NCBI GenBank assembly: GCA_040754475.1
Contig: JBFMCN010000007.1
Coordinates: forward strand, 1-64,000
Reading direction: 5' to 3'
DNA from: JAJPHY01 sp040754475
GTDB taxonomy: Bacteria; Actinomycetota; UBA4738; HRBIN12
DNA length: 64,000 bases
The notes under the pieces are model-generated. The model saw nothing but the letters and a program-made list of their open reading frames with translations. It did not search any database and was not told where the DNA came from. Positions 51,324 to 60,437 of the stretch are shown piece by piece. Position 1 is the first letter of the stretch. Every line of letters begins with the position of its first letter. The position numbers were made by a program, and so were the translations under genes.

Positions 51324-52916
51324 GTGCAGTACACGCCCGGTCCCGGCTCTCGCCTCCCGGTGCCGCGCTCGCGCCGCCTCCTTGCACGGCGCCGAGCCGC
51401 CCGGCGCAAGGGCTTCCTAGTGGTCCTCGCGGCCCTGTGCCTGTTCATCGGGTGGAGAGCCTGGCCGAAGGGGGGAGGTACGGAGAGCGCGGGTGGGAGC
51501 CCAACCCCCGGGGGAACAGGCGGGACCGGTGCCACGTCCACCCCGAGCTCAAGCAGCGAGCCCGGCGCCTCCCCGATCGAGCACGTCGTCTTCATCGTCA
51601 AGGAGAACCGAACCTTCAACAACTACTTCGCGACCTACCCGGGAGCCGAGGGGACGACCGAGGGCGGAACGATCGAGTGCACCGAGAACGGCTGCGAGGA
51701 CGGACCGGTCGTGCAGCTCGAGCATGCGGAGGATACCCAGCCGCACGACCTGACCCACTGCTTCCGGTGCGGCCTCGTCGCGATCAACGACGGGAGGATG
51801 AACGGCTTCAACTGGATGAACGGAGTCATCCCGACCACTGCGGAGAAGGCCCTTCTCTACGGCCACGACTTGAGCGGATACGTGTATCACGACCGCGACA
51901 CGCTGCCGAGCTACTGGGCCTATGCGGATCGGTTCGTGCTCGCCGACCAGTTCTTCACGTCCATGTACGGGCCCACCCTCCCGGAGCACCTGTACGCGGT
52001 GGCGGCTCAGGCGAACGACATCGTCGACAACAAGAGCACAACAGACCACCCGAACAGCTATTGCGATGATCCCACCGAGAGCGCGACCCGGTTCGAGCAG
52101 CATCTCTCTGCGGGAGAGGTCCGCCTGATCATGCAGCTGGAGGAGGAGATCGCACGGAACGGGTCGAATACCTGGGATCTGGCGAAGTACTGGGACAGCG
52201 TCCGATTGTGCTTCGACATCAAGGTGCTGCCCGACCAGCTCGAGGAGGCCGGGATCTCCTGGAAGTACTACGCGAACGAGAACTCGTGGATGAACGCCCT
52301 CCAGATGATCAGGCACGTTCGCTACAGCTCGATGTGGAGCAAGGTGCGCCCCCCCGAGGAGTTCGTCCAGGACGTTCGCGACGGAGAGATGGCCCAGGTC
52401 TCCTGGATCATCCCCTCTGAGTCCTACAACGAGCACCCGGGTGGCGAGAAGAGCGTGTGCGCCGGCGAGAACTGGACCGTGCACCAGGTCAACACGATCA
52501 TGAAGAGCGAGTACTGGGAATCGACCGTGATCGTGGTCGTGTGGGACGACTTCGGTGGGTTCTACGATCCGGTCGTCCCGCCGCACTACGACATCATGGG
52601 GCTCGGTCCCCGCACCCCCGCCCTCATCATCTCGCCGTACACGAGGCAGGGAGACAACCCCAACGGCGGTTATGTGGACCACACCGTGTACGAGTTCTCC
52701 TCGGTCCTCGCGTTCATCGAGCAGATCTTCGAGTTGGAGCCGATGACCGAACGGGACGCGGACGCAAGTCCGCTGGCCGGCGCGTTCGATTTCGAGCATC
52801 CGAACTTCGAGAAGCTCGTCCTGCCGCTCCGTCAGGACTGCCCCTACGGGACGTCGTTCGCGCACTTCCGGGCGAGCTGGCCCTACCTGCGGACGATCGG
52901 CTCACAGAAGGACTGA
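51324..52916 (+). CDS. Exported phosphoesterase (phospholipase C/acid phosphatase-type)
   Basis: A 530-residue member of the phosphoesterase family that includes bacterial phospholipase C and AcpA-type phosphatases. An Arg-rich N-terminus precedes a membrane segment (GFLVVLAALCLFIGW), then a Gly/Ser/Thr linker. The catalytic core begins HVVFIVKENRTFNNYFATYPG (metal-binding Glu and nucleophilic Thr region) and includes WDDFGGFYDPVVPP and ALIISPYTR. The GTG at 51324 lies seven bases after TACTGT (51311-51316), supporting a leaderless start. A related gene converges on it from the right. Confidence 0.88.
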   Translation: MQYTPGPGSRLPVPRSRRLLARRRAARRKGFLVVLAALCLFIGWRAWPKGGGTESAGGSPTPGGTGGTGATSTPSSSSEPGASPIEHVVFIVKENRTFNNYFATYPGAEGTTEGGTIECTENGCEDGPVVQLEHAEDTQPHDLTHCFRCGLVAINDGRMNGFNWMNGVIPTTAEKALLYGHDLSGYVYHDRDTLPSYWAYADRFVLADQFFTSMYGPTLPEHLYAVAAQANDIVDNKSTTDHPNSYCDDPTESATRFEQHLSAGEVRLIMQLEEEIARNGSNTWDLAKYWDSVRLCFDIKVLPDQLEEAGISWKYYANENSWMNALQMIRHVRYSSMWSKVRPPEEFVQDVRDGEMAQVSWIIPSESYNEHPGGEKSVCAGENWTVHQVNTIMKSEYWESTVIVVVWDDFGGFYDPVVPPHYDIMGLGPRTPALIISPYTRQGDNPNGGYVDHTVYEFSSVLAFIEQIFELEPMTERDADASPLAGAFDFEHPNFEKLVLPLRQDCPYGTSFAHFRASWPYLRTIGSQKD

Positions 52917-52954
52917 ACGTCCGCGGGCGCCCGCTGCGCGGCGGCACGGCCCCG

Positions 52955-54307
52955 TCAATCGTCGGGGAACTTGGGGCCCTGGCAGTCGGTCCGAAGCGGC
53001 AAGGGGTCGGGCTCTCGCGGCTCCTGTGTGAAGTCGAAGGCCGAGATCAGCGGGGTGGCGTCCCTGTCGCGGTGCGTTAGCTGCGAGAGGCCCCAGTTGT
53101 CCTCCATGAACCTGAGCACGCTGGAGAACTCGCCGAGCTCGCCGGTCACGTACCCGCGCTTCGCGTAGGGGCTGATGATCAGCAGCGGAACGCGGATCCC
53201 GAAACCGAAGTTGTCCACCTGCGGTGGGGGAACGTGATCGTAGAAGCCCCCGTAGTCGTCCCATGTGATGAAGATCGCGGTGTTCTTCCACAGGGGGCTG
53301 TTCATGATTGCGTTCACGATCTCGGTGGTCCAGTTCTCTCCGTGGCAGAAGCTGTACTCCGGGTGGTCGGAGAGCTCGAAGCGCGGTGTGACCCAGGTGA
53401 CCGGCGCCAGGATCCCGGCCTCGACGTGCTCGACGAAGTCGTCCACCGGAAACACATGGCTCTGCCAGACCTTGGGGTTCTCGCGGATGTGGCGAACCGC
53501 GTCGTAGGCGGACCAAAGGTATCCGTTCTGCATGTTGGTCGCCGAGTAGTAGGTCCACGGGATTCCGGCCTCGGTTAGCAGGTCCCCCTCGGTCAGGAAG
53601 TCGAAGCACGGCGGCACCTTCTTCACCACTCCCTCCCGGTCCTCCACCTCGATGTAGGCTTCCTCGATCGAGTCGCACCCCCAGGCCTTGAACAACCCCG
53701 TGGAGCGGTGACGTTCTCGGAGCAGGTCTAGGTTCTGGGTCGGGTTGTCGTGCGTGCCCCCCGACTGTGCCGCGATGGTGTACAGGTGGTTGGGGAACGA
53801 TGGCCCCTGGGCGCTCGCGAAGAAGTTGTCGCCGAGCACGAACTCCTCCGCCCAGTGCCAGTAGTTCGGGAGGTCCTGGGGGAGGTACTGCGTGTACGCG
53901 TACAGGTCGGCCGACTCGCCGACCGCTGCGAACCCGTCCATCTTCCCCTCGTTGTAGGCCTGGAGCGCGCACTCGTAGCAGTGCTTGATGTCCTCAGGGA
54001 GTCGATCCGGGCTCCGGGTCAGTGGGCGAACCTGCCCCTGGTCGAGCCCGGTCGTCACGCCGTCGGCGCCCGGGAACCGGCCGTACATGTTGTCGAAGGT
54101 GCGGTTCTCCTTGATGACGAACACGATGTGCTTGATCGGCCAGCGCGTGTGGATCGCCGCGGCGTTCACGCGGGTGGGGCGTTTGCCCAGAGAGGCCGGC
54201 GGCACAGGGTTCCAGCTCGCCATCTCGTTCGAGCACGCGACGGTGATCAGCACGAGGGCCAGCAGGGTTCCGGCGGTCCGCACGAACGCACGAGCGTTCC
54301 GGGGCAT
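52955..54307 (-). CDS. Phosphoesterase lipoprotein, paralogue of the preceding gene
   Basis: A 450-residue phosphoesterase with a lipobox (LITVACSNE), so anchored outside the membrane. The core motifs are HIVFVIKENRTFDNMYGRFPG, WDDYGGFYDHVPPP and LLIISPYAKRG, the same order as in the convergent neighbour. The two probably arose by duplication but differ in the anchor and middle region. The ATG at 54307 lies seven bases after TAGAGT (54315-54320, minus strand); the GTG three codons upstream is less likely. It starts 20 bases from the kamA stop. Confidence 0.88.
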   Translation of the reverse strand: MPRNARAFVRTAGTLLALVLITVACSNEMASWNPVPPASLGKRPTRVNAAAIHTRWPIKHIVFVIKENRTFDNMYGRFPGADGVTTGLDQGQVRPLTRSPDRLPEDIKHCYECALQAYNEGKMDGFAAVGESADLYAYTQYLPQDLPNYWHWAEEFVLGDNFFASAQGPSFPNHLYTIAAQSGGTHDNPTQNLDLLRERHRSTGLFKAWGCDSIEEAYIEVEDREGVVKKVPPCFDFLTEGDLLTEAGIPWTYYSATNMQNGYLWSAYDAVRHIRENPKVWQSHVFPVDDFVEHVEAGILAPVTWVTPRFELSDHPEYSFCHGENWTTEIVNAIMNSPLWKNTAIFITWDDYGGFYDHVPPPQVDNFGFGIRVPLLIISPYAKRGYVTGELGEFSSVLRFMEDNWGLSQLTHRDRDATPLISAFDFTQEPREPDPLPLRTDCQGPKFPDD

Positions 54308-54326
54308 CCGGAGCACTCTATACGGT

Positions 54327-55745
54327 TCAGGCAGGCTGCAGCTCGCGGCGGTTCTTGCGGACGTACTTGCGCCAGTGCTCCTGCCCCTCTTGGGGGAGGG
54401 TGTAGACGGGGTCGTAGTAGGCGTACTCGCGCTCGAGGGCGCCGGGATCGTCGTGCTCGATGCCGGTGCGATAGTTCTTCCGCCAATACGAGATGCCGAG
54501 GATGCGGTCGTAGCGACTGACCATGTGCACCCAGCGCTTGCCGACCAATGGGACGTCGCACGCGACGCGCGGCGTGGCGAACCCTGGCAGATACCCCATG
54601 ATGGCGAACTGCAGCTCCTGCGCCTCGGCGATCGAGGTCCGCCAGTGCTCGGCGTTCGGGATCATGTCGCACTGGTAGAAGTAGTACGGGATCACCTTGG
54701 CGTGGTCGATGAGCATGAAGCACAGCTCGAGGAGCTGCTCGGGCGTCGTGTTCACTCCTCGAAGCAGCACTCCCTGGTTCCGGACGTCCCGGTAGCCCAT
54801 GTTGAGGAACGTCCGGACGGCTCTCGCGACCAGCGGCGTTACCTGTTGCGCGTTGTTGATGTGCGTGTGGATCGCGATCTCGACGTCCCTCTCGCGCGCC
54901 CGCTTCACGATCCGCTCATAGCCCCGCAGGACCTCTTCCTGCAGGAAGTGCTGTGGGATACCCATCAGTCCCTTCGTGGCCAGGCGCACGTCGCGGATGT
55001 TCGGTAGGTCGATGAGCTTCGTGAGGAAGGCCTCGAGACGGGCGATCGGTATGTTCGCGATGTCGCCGCCGGAGACCACGACGTCCCGGACAGACGGCGT
55101 CCGGCGCAGGTAGTCGAGCATCGCGTCCCACCGCTCGTTCTGCTTCAGCTCGAACTTGTACTTGAGGACCTGTGTCGTGTCGTTCCCGACGAGGTCCATG
55201 CGCGTGCAGTGGCCGCAGTACTGCGGGCACGTCGGGATCATCTCCGCGAGCACCTTGGTCGGGTAGCGGTGGGTGAGCCCCTCGACCGCCCACATGTCGG
55301 CCTCGTGGAGGCTGTCGCGCCTGGCCATCGGGTGGCTGGTCCACTCGGGGTGGCGGTCGGAGAAGGCCGGAGCCATGTAGCGGCGGACGGGGTCGTTCCG
55401 CAGATCCTGCTCGTTCATCGTGTTGACCATCTGGGGCGGGATGAGCATCGACATCGTCGCCCGCTCCCGCTGGTCTCGTTCGATGTCGGAGTACAGCTCG
55501 TCGTCGAGATGATCCCCGAGGGCGCGCTTCAGCTCGACGAGGTTCTTCACCGTGTGGGCGCGCTGCCACTGCGCGCTCTCCCACTGCTCCTTCGCCACGT
55601 CGGTGAAGCCGGGGAGGCGCGTCCAGTCGGACTCGACGAACTCCCTTCGGAGCGGGTATTCGAAGGGCTGCTGCGCCGCGCGGACATTGCCGGTGTCGCG
55701 CTTTGGGCGCTGGGCCGCTCTGCCCGTGCCCTGCCGCTCGCTCAA
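54327..55745 (-). CDS. kamA: KamA-family radical SAM aminomutase (lysine 2,3-aminomutase-like)
   Basis: A 472-residue radical-SAM, PLP-dependent aminomutase. The cluster ligands are Cys173, Cys177 and Cys180 (CPQYCGHC). The VVVSGGDI segment and the C-terminal region match lysine 2,3-aminomutases, which make beta-lysine; glutamate 2,3-aminomutase is a close alternative. It lacks an adjacent acetyltransferase (ablB) or 5,6-aminomutase genes. GGGGAGG lies three to four bases before the TTG start. The N-terminal ~25 residues are basic and poorly conserved. Confidence 0.87.
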   Translation of the reverse strand: MSERQGTGRAAQRPKRDTGNVRAAQQPFEYPLRREFVESDWTRLPGFTDVAKEQWESAQWQRAHTVKNLVELKRALGDHLDDELYSDIERDQRERATMSMLIPPQMVNTMNEQDLRNDPVRRYMAPAFSDRHPEWTSHPMARRDSLHEADMWAVEGLTHRYPTKVLAEMIPTCPQYCGHCTRMDLVGNDTTQVLKYKFELKQNERWDAMLDYLRRTPSVRDVVVSGGDIANIPIARLEAFLTKLIDLPNIRDVRLATKGLMGIPQHFLQEEVLRGYERIVKRARERDVEIAIHTHINNAQQVTPLVARAVRTFLNMGYRDVRNQGVLLRGVNTTPEQLLELCFMLIDHAKVIPYYFYQCDMIPNAEHWRTSIAEAQELQFAIMGYLPGFATPRVACDVPLVGKRWVHMVSRYDRILGISYWRKNYRTGIEHDDPGALEREYAYYDPVYTLPQEGQEHWRKYVRKNRRELQPA

Positions 55746-56060
55746 CGCCCTCCCCTTTCTGTGGCCGCCTGCGCCCGGAGTGCAGCTTCAAGCGGCGAAT
55801 GGATCGCTCTCCAGAAGGCATCGTATCAGCGCTTCGTGCGGTCGGGCGGGGTGTTCGCCGAAGGATGTTCGGCACCCCGTTTCGCCCGGCGCGGCCGGGA
55901 GCCGCACGGGTCCGGCGAAGGTGGTACGCTCGGCCGCGAGGGCACGGGCATCGTAGTTTGCATCTCGCACCACGAGCAGTTCCCTCCCGGCGACCTCGCC
56001 GGCAGGCCCGACGGGCGTGATCGTCGACCCGCTCGGTGCCAAGGAAGGAGGGGATTGCGA
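55746..56060. other. 315-base divergent region between kamA and csp
   Basis: No gene is supported here. On the plus strand TACGCT (55925-55930) could be the csp -10, giving a leader of about 125 bases, a length typical of cold-shock mRNAs. On the minus strand TACGAT (55822-55827) could serve kamA. Open frames crossing the region lack protein-like sequence. Confidence 0.45.
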
Positions 56061-56264
56061 GTGGCAACCGGAACCGTGAAGTGGTTCAGCCCCGAGAAGG
56101 GGTACGGCTTCATCTCTCAGGAGGGCGGCCCCGACGTCTTCGTGCATTTCAGCGCGATCACGGGCGAGGGCTACCGAAACCTGGAGGAGGGTCAGCAGGT
56201 CGAGTTCGACGTCACGCAGGGTCAGAAGGGCCCTCAGGCGGCGAATGTTCGGCCCGTCGCCTGA
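56061..56264 (+). CDS. Cold-shock protein (CspA family)
   Basis: A 67-residue single cold-shock domain. The RNP-1 motif KGYGFISQ and RNP-2 motif VFVHFSAI are intact, as is the TGTVKWFSPEKG start. It acts as an RNA chaperone or antiterminator. The GTG start follows AAGGAAGGAGG. A long leader upstream and a good terminator downstream make it a single-gene unit. Confidence 0.95.
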   Translation: MATGTVKWFSPEKGYGFISQEGGPDVFVHFSAITGEGYRNLEEGQQVEFDVTQGQKGPQAANVRPVA

Positions 56265-56288
56265 GACTTCTAGAGCCCGAGAGACACA

Positions 56289-56316
56289 CGAGGGACCCGT
56301 CTCGGCGGGTCCCTCG
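56289..56316 (+). terminator. Terminator after csp
   Basis: CGAGGGACCC and GGGTCCCTCG form a perfect ten-base stem with an eight-base loop, 24 bases after the csp stop. The following GCCGCTTCTT is only mildly T-rich. It lies between convergent genes and may serve both. Confidence 0.75.
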
Positions 56317-56341
56317 GCCGCTTCTTGAGCAGCCGGTCGGT

Positions 56342-56734
56342 TCAGCCCGAGGACGAGGGGGCGCTCGGTCCCGGCTGGGGTGCGGGCGGCGCGCCTTGAG
56401 TGGGCTTACGCCCCGACGGACCGGGTCCACGACCGCGGCCGCCACCACCGCCGCCGCGCCCGAACCCCCGGCCACCACCAAAGCCCTGACCTCGCGGACG
56501 TCGCTCGATCCGTACGACTTCCTGACCGGCGCGCGGGAGGCGCGACTTGAGAGGAACGTGCCCGGTCCGCTCGTAGCGAACCGCGATGTGGTCGATCTCC
56601 TGCTTGCGCTCCATCTCGCGCCAGCCTTCGGCCAGGAGACGCCGGTGCCGGCCTGCGGCGCTCCTGCGCAGCTTGTCGGTGTTCGGGACCTTGAGATACA
56701 GACGCTCGATGAGGGTTTCCTTGTGATCCGCCAT
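56342..56734 (-). CDS. Small basic protein with Gly/Arg-rich (RGG) tail
   Basis: A 130-residue protein. Residues 1-70 form a charged helical domain (TLIERLYLKVPNTDKLRRSA, then EGWREMERKQEIDHIAVRYERTG). Residues 75-130 are low-complexity, with GFGGGRGFGRGGGGGGRGRG, then a Pro/Ser tail. RGG-type tails are known in bacterial and eukaryotic RNA-binding proteins, so RNA binding is plausible. I recognise no family for the N-terminal half. The ATG lies seven bases after TACCCT (minus strand, 56742-56747). It sits beside the cold-shock gene. Confidence 0.72.
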   Translation of the reverse strand: MADHKETLIERLYLKVPNTDKLRRSAAGRHRRLLAEGWREMERKQEIDHIAVRYERTGHVPLKSRLPRAGQEVVRIERRPRGQGFGGGRGFGRGGGGGGRGRGPGPSGRKPTQGAPPAPQPGPSAPSSSG

Positions 56735-56814
56735 GCCGCCAAGGGTAGCAGGCAGACCGTTCCCACCTCGTGGCCGATAAGCTGATGCACCGGCCGGACG
56801 GGGTGGAGGGAAGG

Positions 56815-58638
56815 ATGGACAAGGTCCAGGCGTGGAACGAGCTGGCGGCGCAGCTGAGCGTCGATGGTATCCGGGCGACCACGGCGGCCGGATCGGGACA
56901 CCCGACCTCGTCGATGTCCGCGGCGCACTTGCTGGCCGTGCTCTTCGCCGATCATCTTCGGTACGACGTCACCGATCCGAAGAGCCCCGCGAACGACCGG
57001 TTCGTGCTGTCCAAGGGGCACGCATCGCCGCTCATGTTCTCGGTGCTGAAGGCGGTCGGGGCCATCGGCGACGAGCAGCTCATGTCCTACCGGAAGTTCG
57101 GCAGCCCGTTGCAGGGACACCCCGTTCCGCTCCCCGACATGCCGTGGATCGACGTGGCGACCGGCTCGCTCGGCCAGGGACTGCCGATCGGCCTCGGCAT
57201 GGCGCTCGCGATGAAGCTCGACGGCAACCGGGCGCGCGTCTGGGTGCTGTTGGGCGACTCCGAGGCGGCCGAGGGGTCCGTGTGGGAGGCCATGGCGAAC
57301 GCCTCGCACCACGAGGTCACCAACCTCATCGGCATCCTCGACATGAACAGACTCGGCCAGCGAGGACCGACGATGCTCGAGTGGCGCGGCGAGGTCTACG
57401 CCGAGCGGGCGTCGGCGTTCGGGTGGGATCCGATCCTCGTCGACGGCCACGACGTCGCGGCGATCGACCGCGCCTACTCGCAGGCCGAGGGGGCCGCGCG
57501 GCCGGTCCTGATCGTCGCGAGGACCGAGAAGGGCCACGGCGTGTCGTTCCTGGCGGATCGGGGAGGCTGGCACGGGAAGGCCCTGTCGGACGAGGACGCC
57601 GAGAACGCGATCGCGGAGCTCGGTGGGCCGCGATCGATGACGATCACGCCGCCCAAGCCCGAGCCATGGAGGCCGAGCGGAATGGCGTCCGCGTACCGGC
57701 CGCCGTCCTTCCAAGAGCCGATCGCCACGCGGAAGGCTTTCGGCGAGACGCTGGCCGCCATGTCGTCGGCCCCGGAGCTCGTCGTCCTCGACGGTGAGGT
57801 CTCCAACTCGACCTATACGGAGGACTTCCAGAAGGTCGCGCCTGAGCGGTTCGTCGAGCTGTACATCGCCGAGCAGTGCATGGCAGGGGTTGCCGTCGGG
57901 CTGCAGGCGATGGGAAAGACCGTGTACGCGGCGACCTTCGGAGCGTTCCTCACGCGTGCCTACGACTTCGTGCGGATGGCCGCGGCGAGCCGTGCGAACG
58001 TGCGTCTGTGCGGTTCGCACGCCGGCGTGTCCATCGGCGAGGACGGACCGTCGCAGATGGCGCTCGAGGATCTTGCGATGATGCGCGCCGTCTGCGGCTC
58101 CACAGTCCTGTACCCGGCCGACGGCAACTCGGCCGGGAAGCTCACGGCCTCGATGGCCGAGCTCCCCGGCGTCTCCTACATACGCACGACGCGCGAGAAG
58201 ACACCGAAGCTGTACGAGCCGTCGGAGGACTTCCCGATCGGCGGGAGCAAGGTGCTTCGGTCCGGCGAAGCCGATCGTGCCGCGATCGTCGGGGCAGGCG
58301 TCACCGTCTTCGAGGCGCTGAAGGCCGCCGACGAGCTCTCGTCCGAAGGCACGGCGGTCCGAGTGATCGATGCCTACTCGGTGAAGCCGATCGACACCGA
58401 AACCCTCCGTGCTGCACTGCGTGAGACTCGCCTCGTGGTCGTTGTCGAGGACCACTGGATCGAGGGCGGTCTTGGGGACGCCGTGCTCGAGGCTCTCGCT
58501 GCCGGTGGGGAGCTCTCCGGCCGCGTGATCAAGCTCGCCGTGGCTGAGATGCCGGGCTCCGGTACCCCGGACGAGCTGCGCGAGTGGGCCGGTATCTCCG
58601 CTGCGAAGATCGCCGATGCGGTGCGTGCCGCGCTGTAG
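56815..58638 (+). CDS. tkt: Transketolase
   Basis: A thiamine diphosphate enzyme of 607 residues moving two-carbon units in the pentose phosphate pathway. N-terminal signatures are TTAAGSGHPTSSMS, the TPP motif LLGDSEAAEGSVWEA ending in LDMNRLGQ, and the middle domain IAEQCMAGVAVGLQAMG. Length and C-terminal domain resemble the shorter (animal-like) transketolases. The frame opens at 56770; I chose the ATG at 56815 because GGAGGGAAGG precedes it and the family N-terminus then fits. It converges with the adenine deaminase gene. Confidence 0.92.
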   Translation: MDKVQAWNELAAQLSVDGIRATTAAGSGHPTSSMSAAHLLAVLFADHLRYDVTDPKSPANDRFVLSKGHASPLMFSVLKAVGAIGDEQLMSYRKFGSPLQGHPVPLPDMPWIDVATGSLGQGLPIGLGMALAMKLDGNRARVWVLLGDSEAAEGSVWEAMANASHHEVTNLIGILDMNRLGQRGPTMLEWRGEVYAERASAFGWDPILVDGHDVAAIDRAYSQAEGAARPVLIVARTEKGHGVSFLADRGGWHGKALSDEDAENAIAELGGPRSMTITPPKPEPWRPSGMASAYRPPSFQEPIATRKAFGETLAAMSSAPELVVLDGEVSNSTYTEDFQKVAPERFVELYIAEQCMAGVAVGLQAMGKTVYAATFGAFLTRAYDFVRMAAASRANVRLCGSHAGVSIGEDGPSQMALEDLAMMRAVCGSTVLYPADGNSAGKLTASMAELPGVSYIRTTREKTPKLYEPSEDFPIGGSKVLRSGEADRAAIVGAGVTVFEALKAADELSSEGTAVRVIDAYSVKPIDTETLRAALRETRLVVVVEDHWIEGGLGDAVLEALAAGGELSGRVIKLAVAEMPGSGTPDELREWAGISAAKIADAVRAAL

Positions 58639-58678
58639 GGGTGACTTCGCGAAGCCCGTCCGGCCAGGCCTTCGGGGG

Positions 58679-60394
58679 CTAGACCTCCAGGGGAACGAGC
58701 TCGAAGCGGTTGACGTCGACCAGCCCGCGATCGGTGATCTTCAGCTCGGGCACGACCGACAGCGCAAGGAACGACATCGCCATGAAGGGCGAAGGGAGCG
58801 TGACGCCCAGCTCGAACGCTGCCTTCTCGGTGGCCCGTACGGCGGCCGCCACCGCCTCCACAGGTAGGTCGGAGAGCAGGCCTCCGAACGGACACGGGAT
58901 CTCGCCGGTCACCTCGCCTCCCACGACGGCCACCTGGCCGCCGCCGATGTTTGCGAGCCGGTTCACGGCCGCCGCCATGTCGTCGTCGTCGACGCCGACC
59001 ACCACCACGTTGTGTGCGTCGTGGGCGTGGGTGGAGGCGAGGGCGCCCCGCCGGAGGCCGAACCCACGGACGAACCCAAGGCCGATCCTCCCGGTCCGCT
59101 TGTGCCTCTCGACGACGGCGATCTTTGCGAGCCCACGCTCGGGCGCCGCCACGGCCTCCCCCTCGATGCAAACGGGATCCTCGACGAGCGCGCGGGTCAC
59201 GATCTGGCCCGGGTAGACGCCGATCACGCGAACACGGCCGTTCGCATCCATCCTGAAGGCCTGTGCGGAAAGGTGCGGGACGTGGACGCTCCCGCGCATC
59301 CAATCCGGCATCCGCGATCTCGCGATCTCGGCGGCGACCCCGTTCTCCGCGACGAGCCGCCCGCGCTTGAACACGCGAACCGGCCGGAACTGCTCGAGAT
59401 CCTCCACCGCCACGACGTCGGCGAGGTATCCGGGCGCGACTGCTCCGTGCTCGTGGAGCCGGTGGTAGCGGGCGGCGTTCAGCGTCCCCATCAGCACGGC
59501 GTCGGCCGCCGGGCAGCCGAGCGCGACGGCCTTGCGAACGATGTCGTTGATGTGGCCCTCGTCGAGGAGGTGGGCGGGCTCACGGTCGTCCGTGCAGAAC
59601 AGGGAGTTCGCGGGTCCGTATTCCGTCACGACGGGCAGGAGAGCCTCGAGGTTCCGGGCGGCCGAGCCCTCCCGGAGCATGATCCACATCCCGAGACGCC
59701 GCTTCTCGAGGGCTTCCTCGTAGGTCGTGCACTCGTGGTCGCTCCGGACGCCGGCGGTCAGATAGGCGTTCAGCGCGGCGCCCGACAGCCCCGGCGCGTG
59801 TCCGTCGATGTGATCAGAACCCACCAGCAGCTTCGCGATGGTGCTCTCCTCGCCTTCTACGACGGAGCGGAAGTTCATCATCTCGGCCACACCGAGGGCG
59901 TTCGGCTCCTCGGTGAGGAACCGAGCGATGTCGTCGGCGTCGATGGTTGCCCCACTCGACTCGAAGGGACTTGCCGGCACGCACGAGGACACCATCACGT
60001 AGACGTCGATGGGCACCGAGTGTGCGGCGGCCAGAAGCGCTCGCACGCCCTCCAAGCCGAAGACGTTGGCGATCTCGTGAGGGTCGAGGACCACCGTCGT
60101 CGTGCCCCACGGGAGAGCGGCTCGTGCGAACTCGTCGGGCGGCAGCTTGGTGGACTCGATGTGCATGTGTCCGTCGATGAAGCCGGGGAGTAGGAGGAGC
60201 CCGGAGACGTCGGCGGTCTCGCGTCCCTCGTAGCGCCCGAGGCCGACGACGTGCTCGCCCGCGATCGCGACGTCCACGTCGAGCAGCTCACCGGTGAACA
60301 CGGAGAGGACGCGTCCACCTGCGAGCACGAGGTCGGCGGGGGCGTCGCCGCGGGCGACGGCCAGACGGTGCACCAGGTCGCCGGTGCCTTCCAT
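58679..60394 (-). CDS. ade: Adenine deaminase
   Basis: A 571-residue amidohydrolase converting adenine to hypoxanthine, which Hpt (5.3 kb) can salvage. The metal-binding GFIDGHMHIEST, the PHEIANVFG segment and the C-terminal THAHDAHNVVVVGV and GGGQVAVVGGEV motifs are typical of Ade. The ATG at 60394 lies seven bases after TACCCT (60402-60407, minus strand), which marks a leaderless-type start; the frame is open further upstream but would overlap the divergent gene. Confidence 0.93.
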   Translation of the reverse strand: MEGTGDLVHRLAVARGDAPADLVLAGGRVLSVFTGELLDVDVAIAGEHVVGLGRYEGRETADVSGLLLLPGFIDGHMHIESTKLPPDEFARAALPWGTTTVVLDPHEIANVFGLEGVRALLAAAHSVPIDVYVMVSSCVPASPFESSGATIDADDIARFLTEEPNALGVAEMMNFRSVVEGEESTIAKLLVGSDHIDGHAPGLSGAALNAYLTAGVRSDHECTTYEEALEKRRLGMWIMLREGSAARNLEALLPVVTEYGPANSLFCTDDREPAHLLDEGHINDIVRKAVALGCPAADAVLMGTLNAARYHRLHEHGAVAPGYLADVVAVEDLEQFRPVRVFKRGRLVAENGVAAEIARSRMPDWMRGSVHVPHLSAQAFRMDANGRVRVIGVYPGQIVTRALVEDPVCIEGEAVAAPERGLAKIAVVERHKRTGRIGLGFVRGFGLRRGALASTHAHDAHNVVVVGVDDDDMAAAVNRLANIGGGQVAVVGGEVTGEIPCPFGGLLSDLPVEAVAAAVRATEKAAFELGVTLPSPFMAMSFLALSVVPELKITDRGLVDVNRFELVPLEV

Positions 60395-60437
60395 CTTCAA
60401 GAGGGTACTCCCGGCGCGCGGATGTAGCATGGGCCGG

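Noticed and set aside
55209..56060. N-terminal extension of the cold-shock protein (long open frame upstream)
   Set aside because: The frame overlaps kamA in antisense and has no protein-like sequence; the GTG at 56061 has a strong ribosome site and gives a normal 67-residue Csp.
56212..58455. Minus-strand open frame of 747 codons opposite transketolase
   Set aside because: Antisense to tkt and in another frame over the RGG gene; Arg/Asp/Gly-rich without a recognisable fold.
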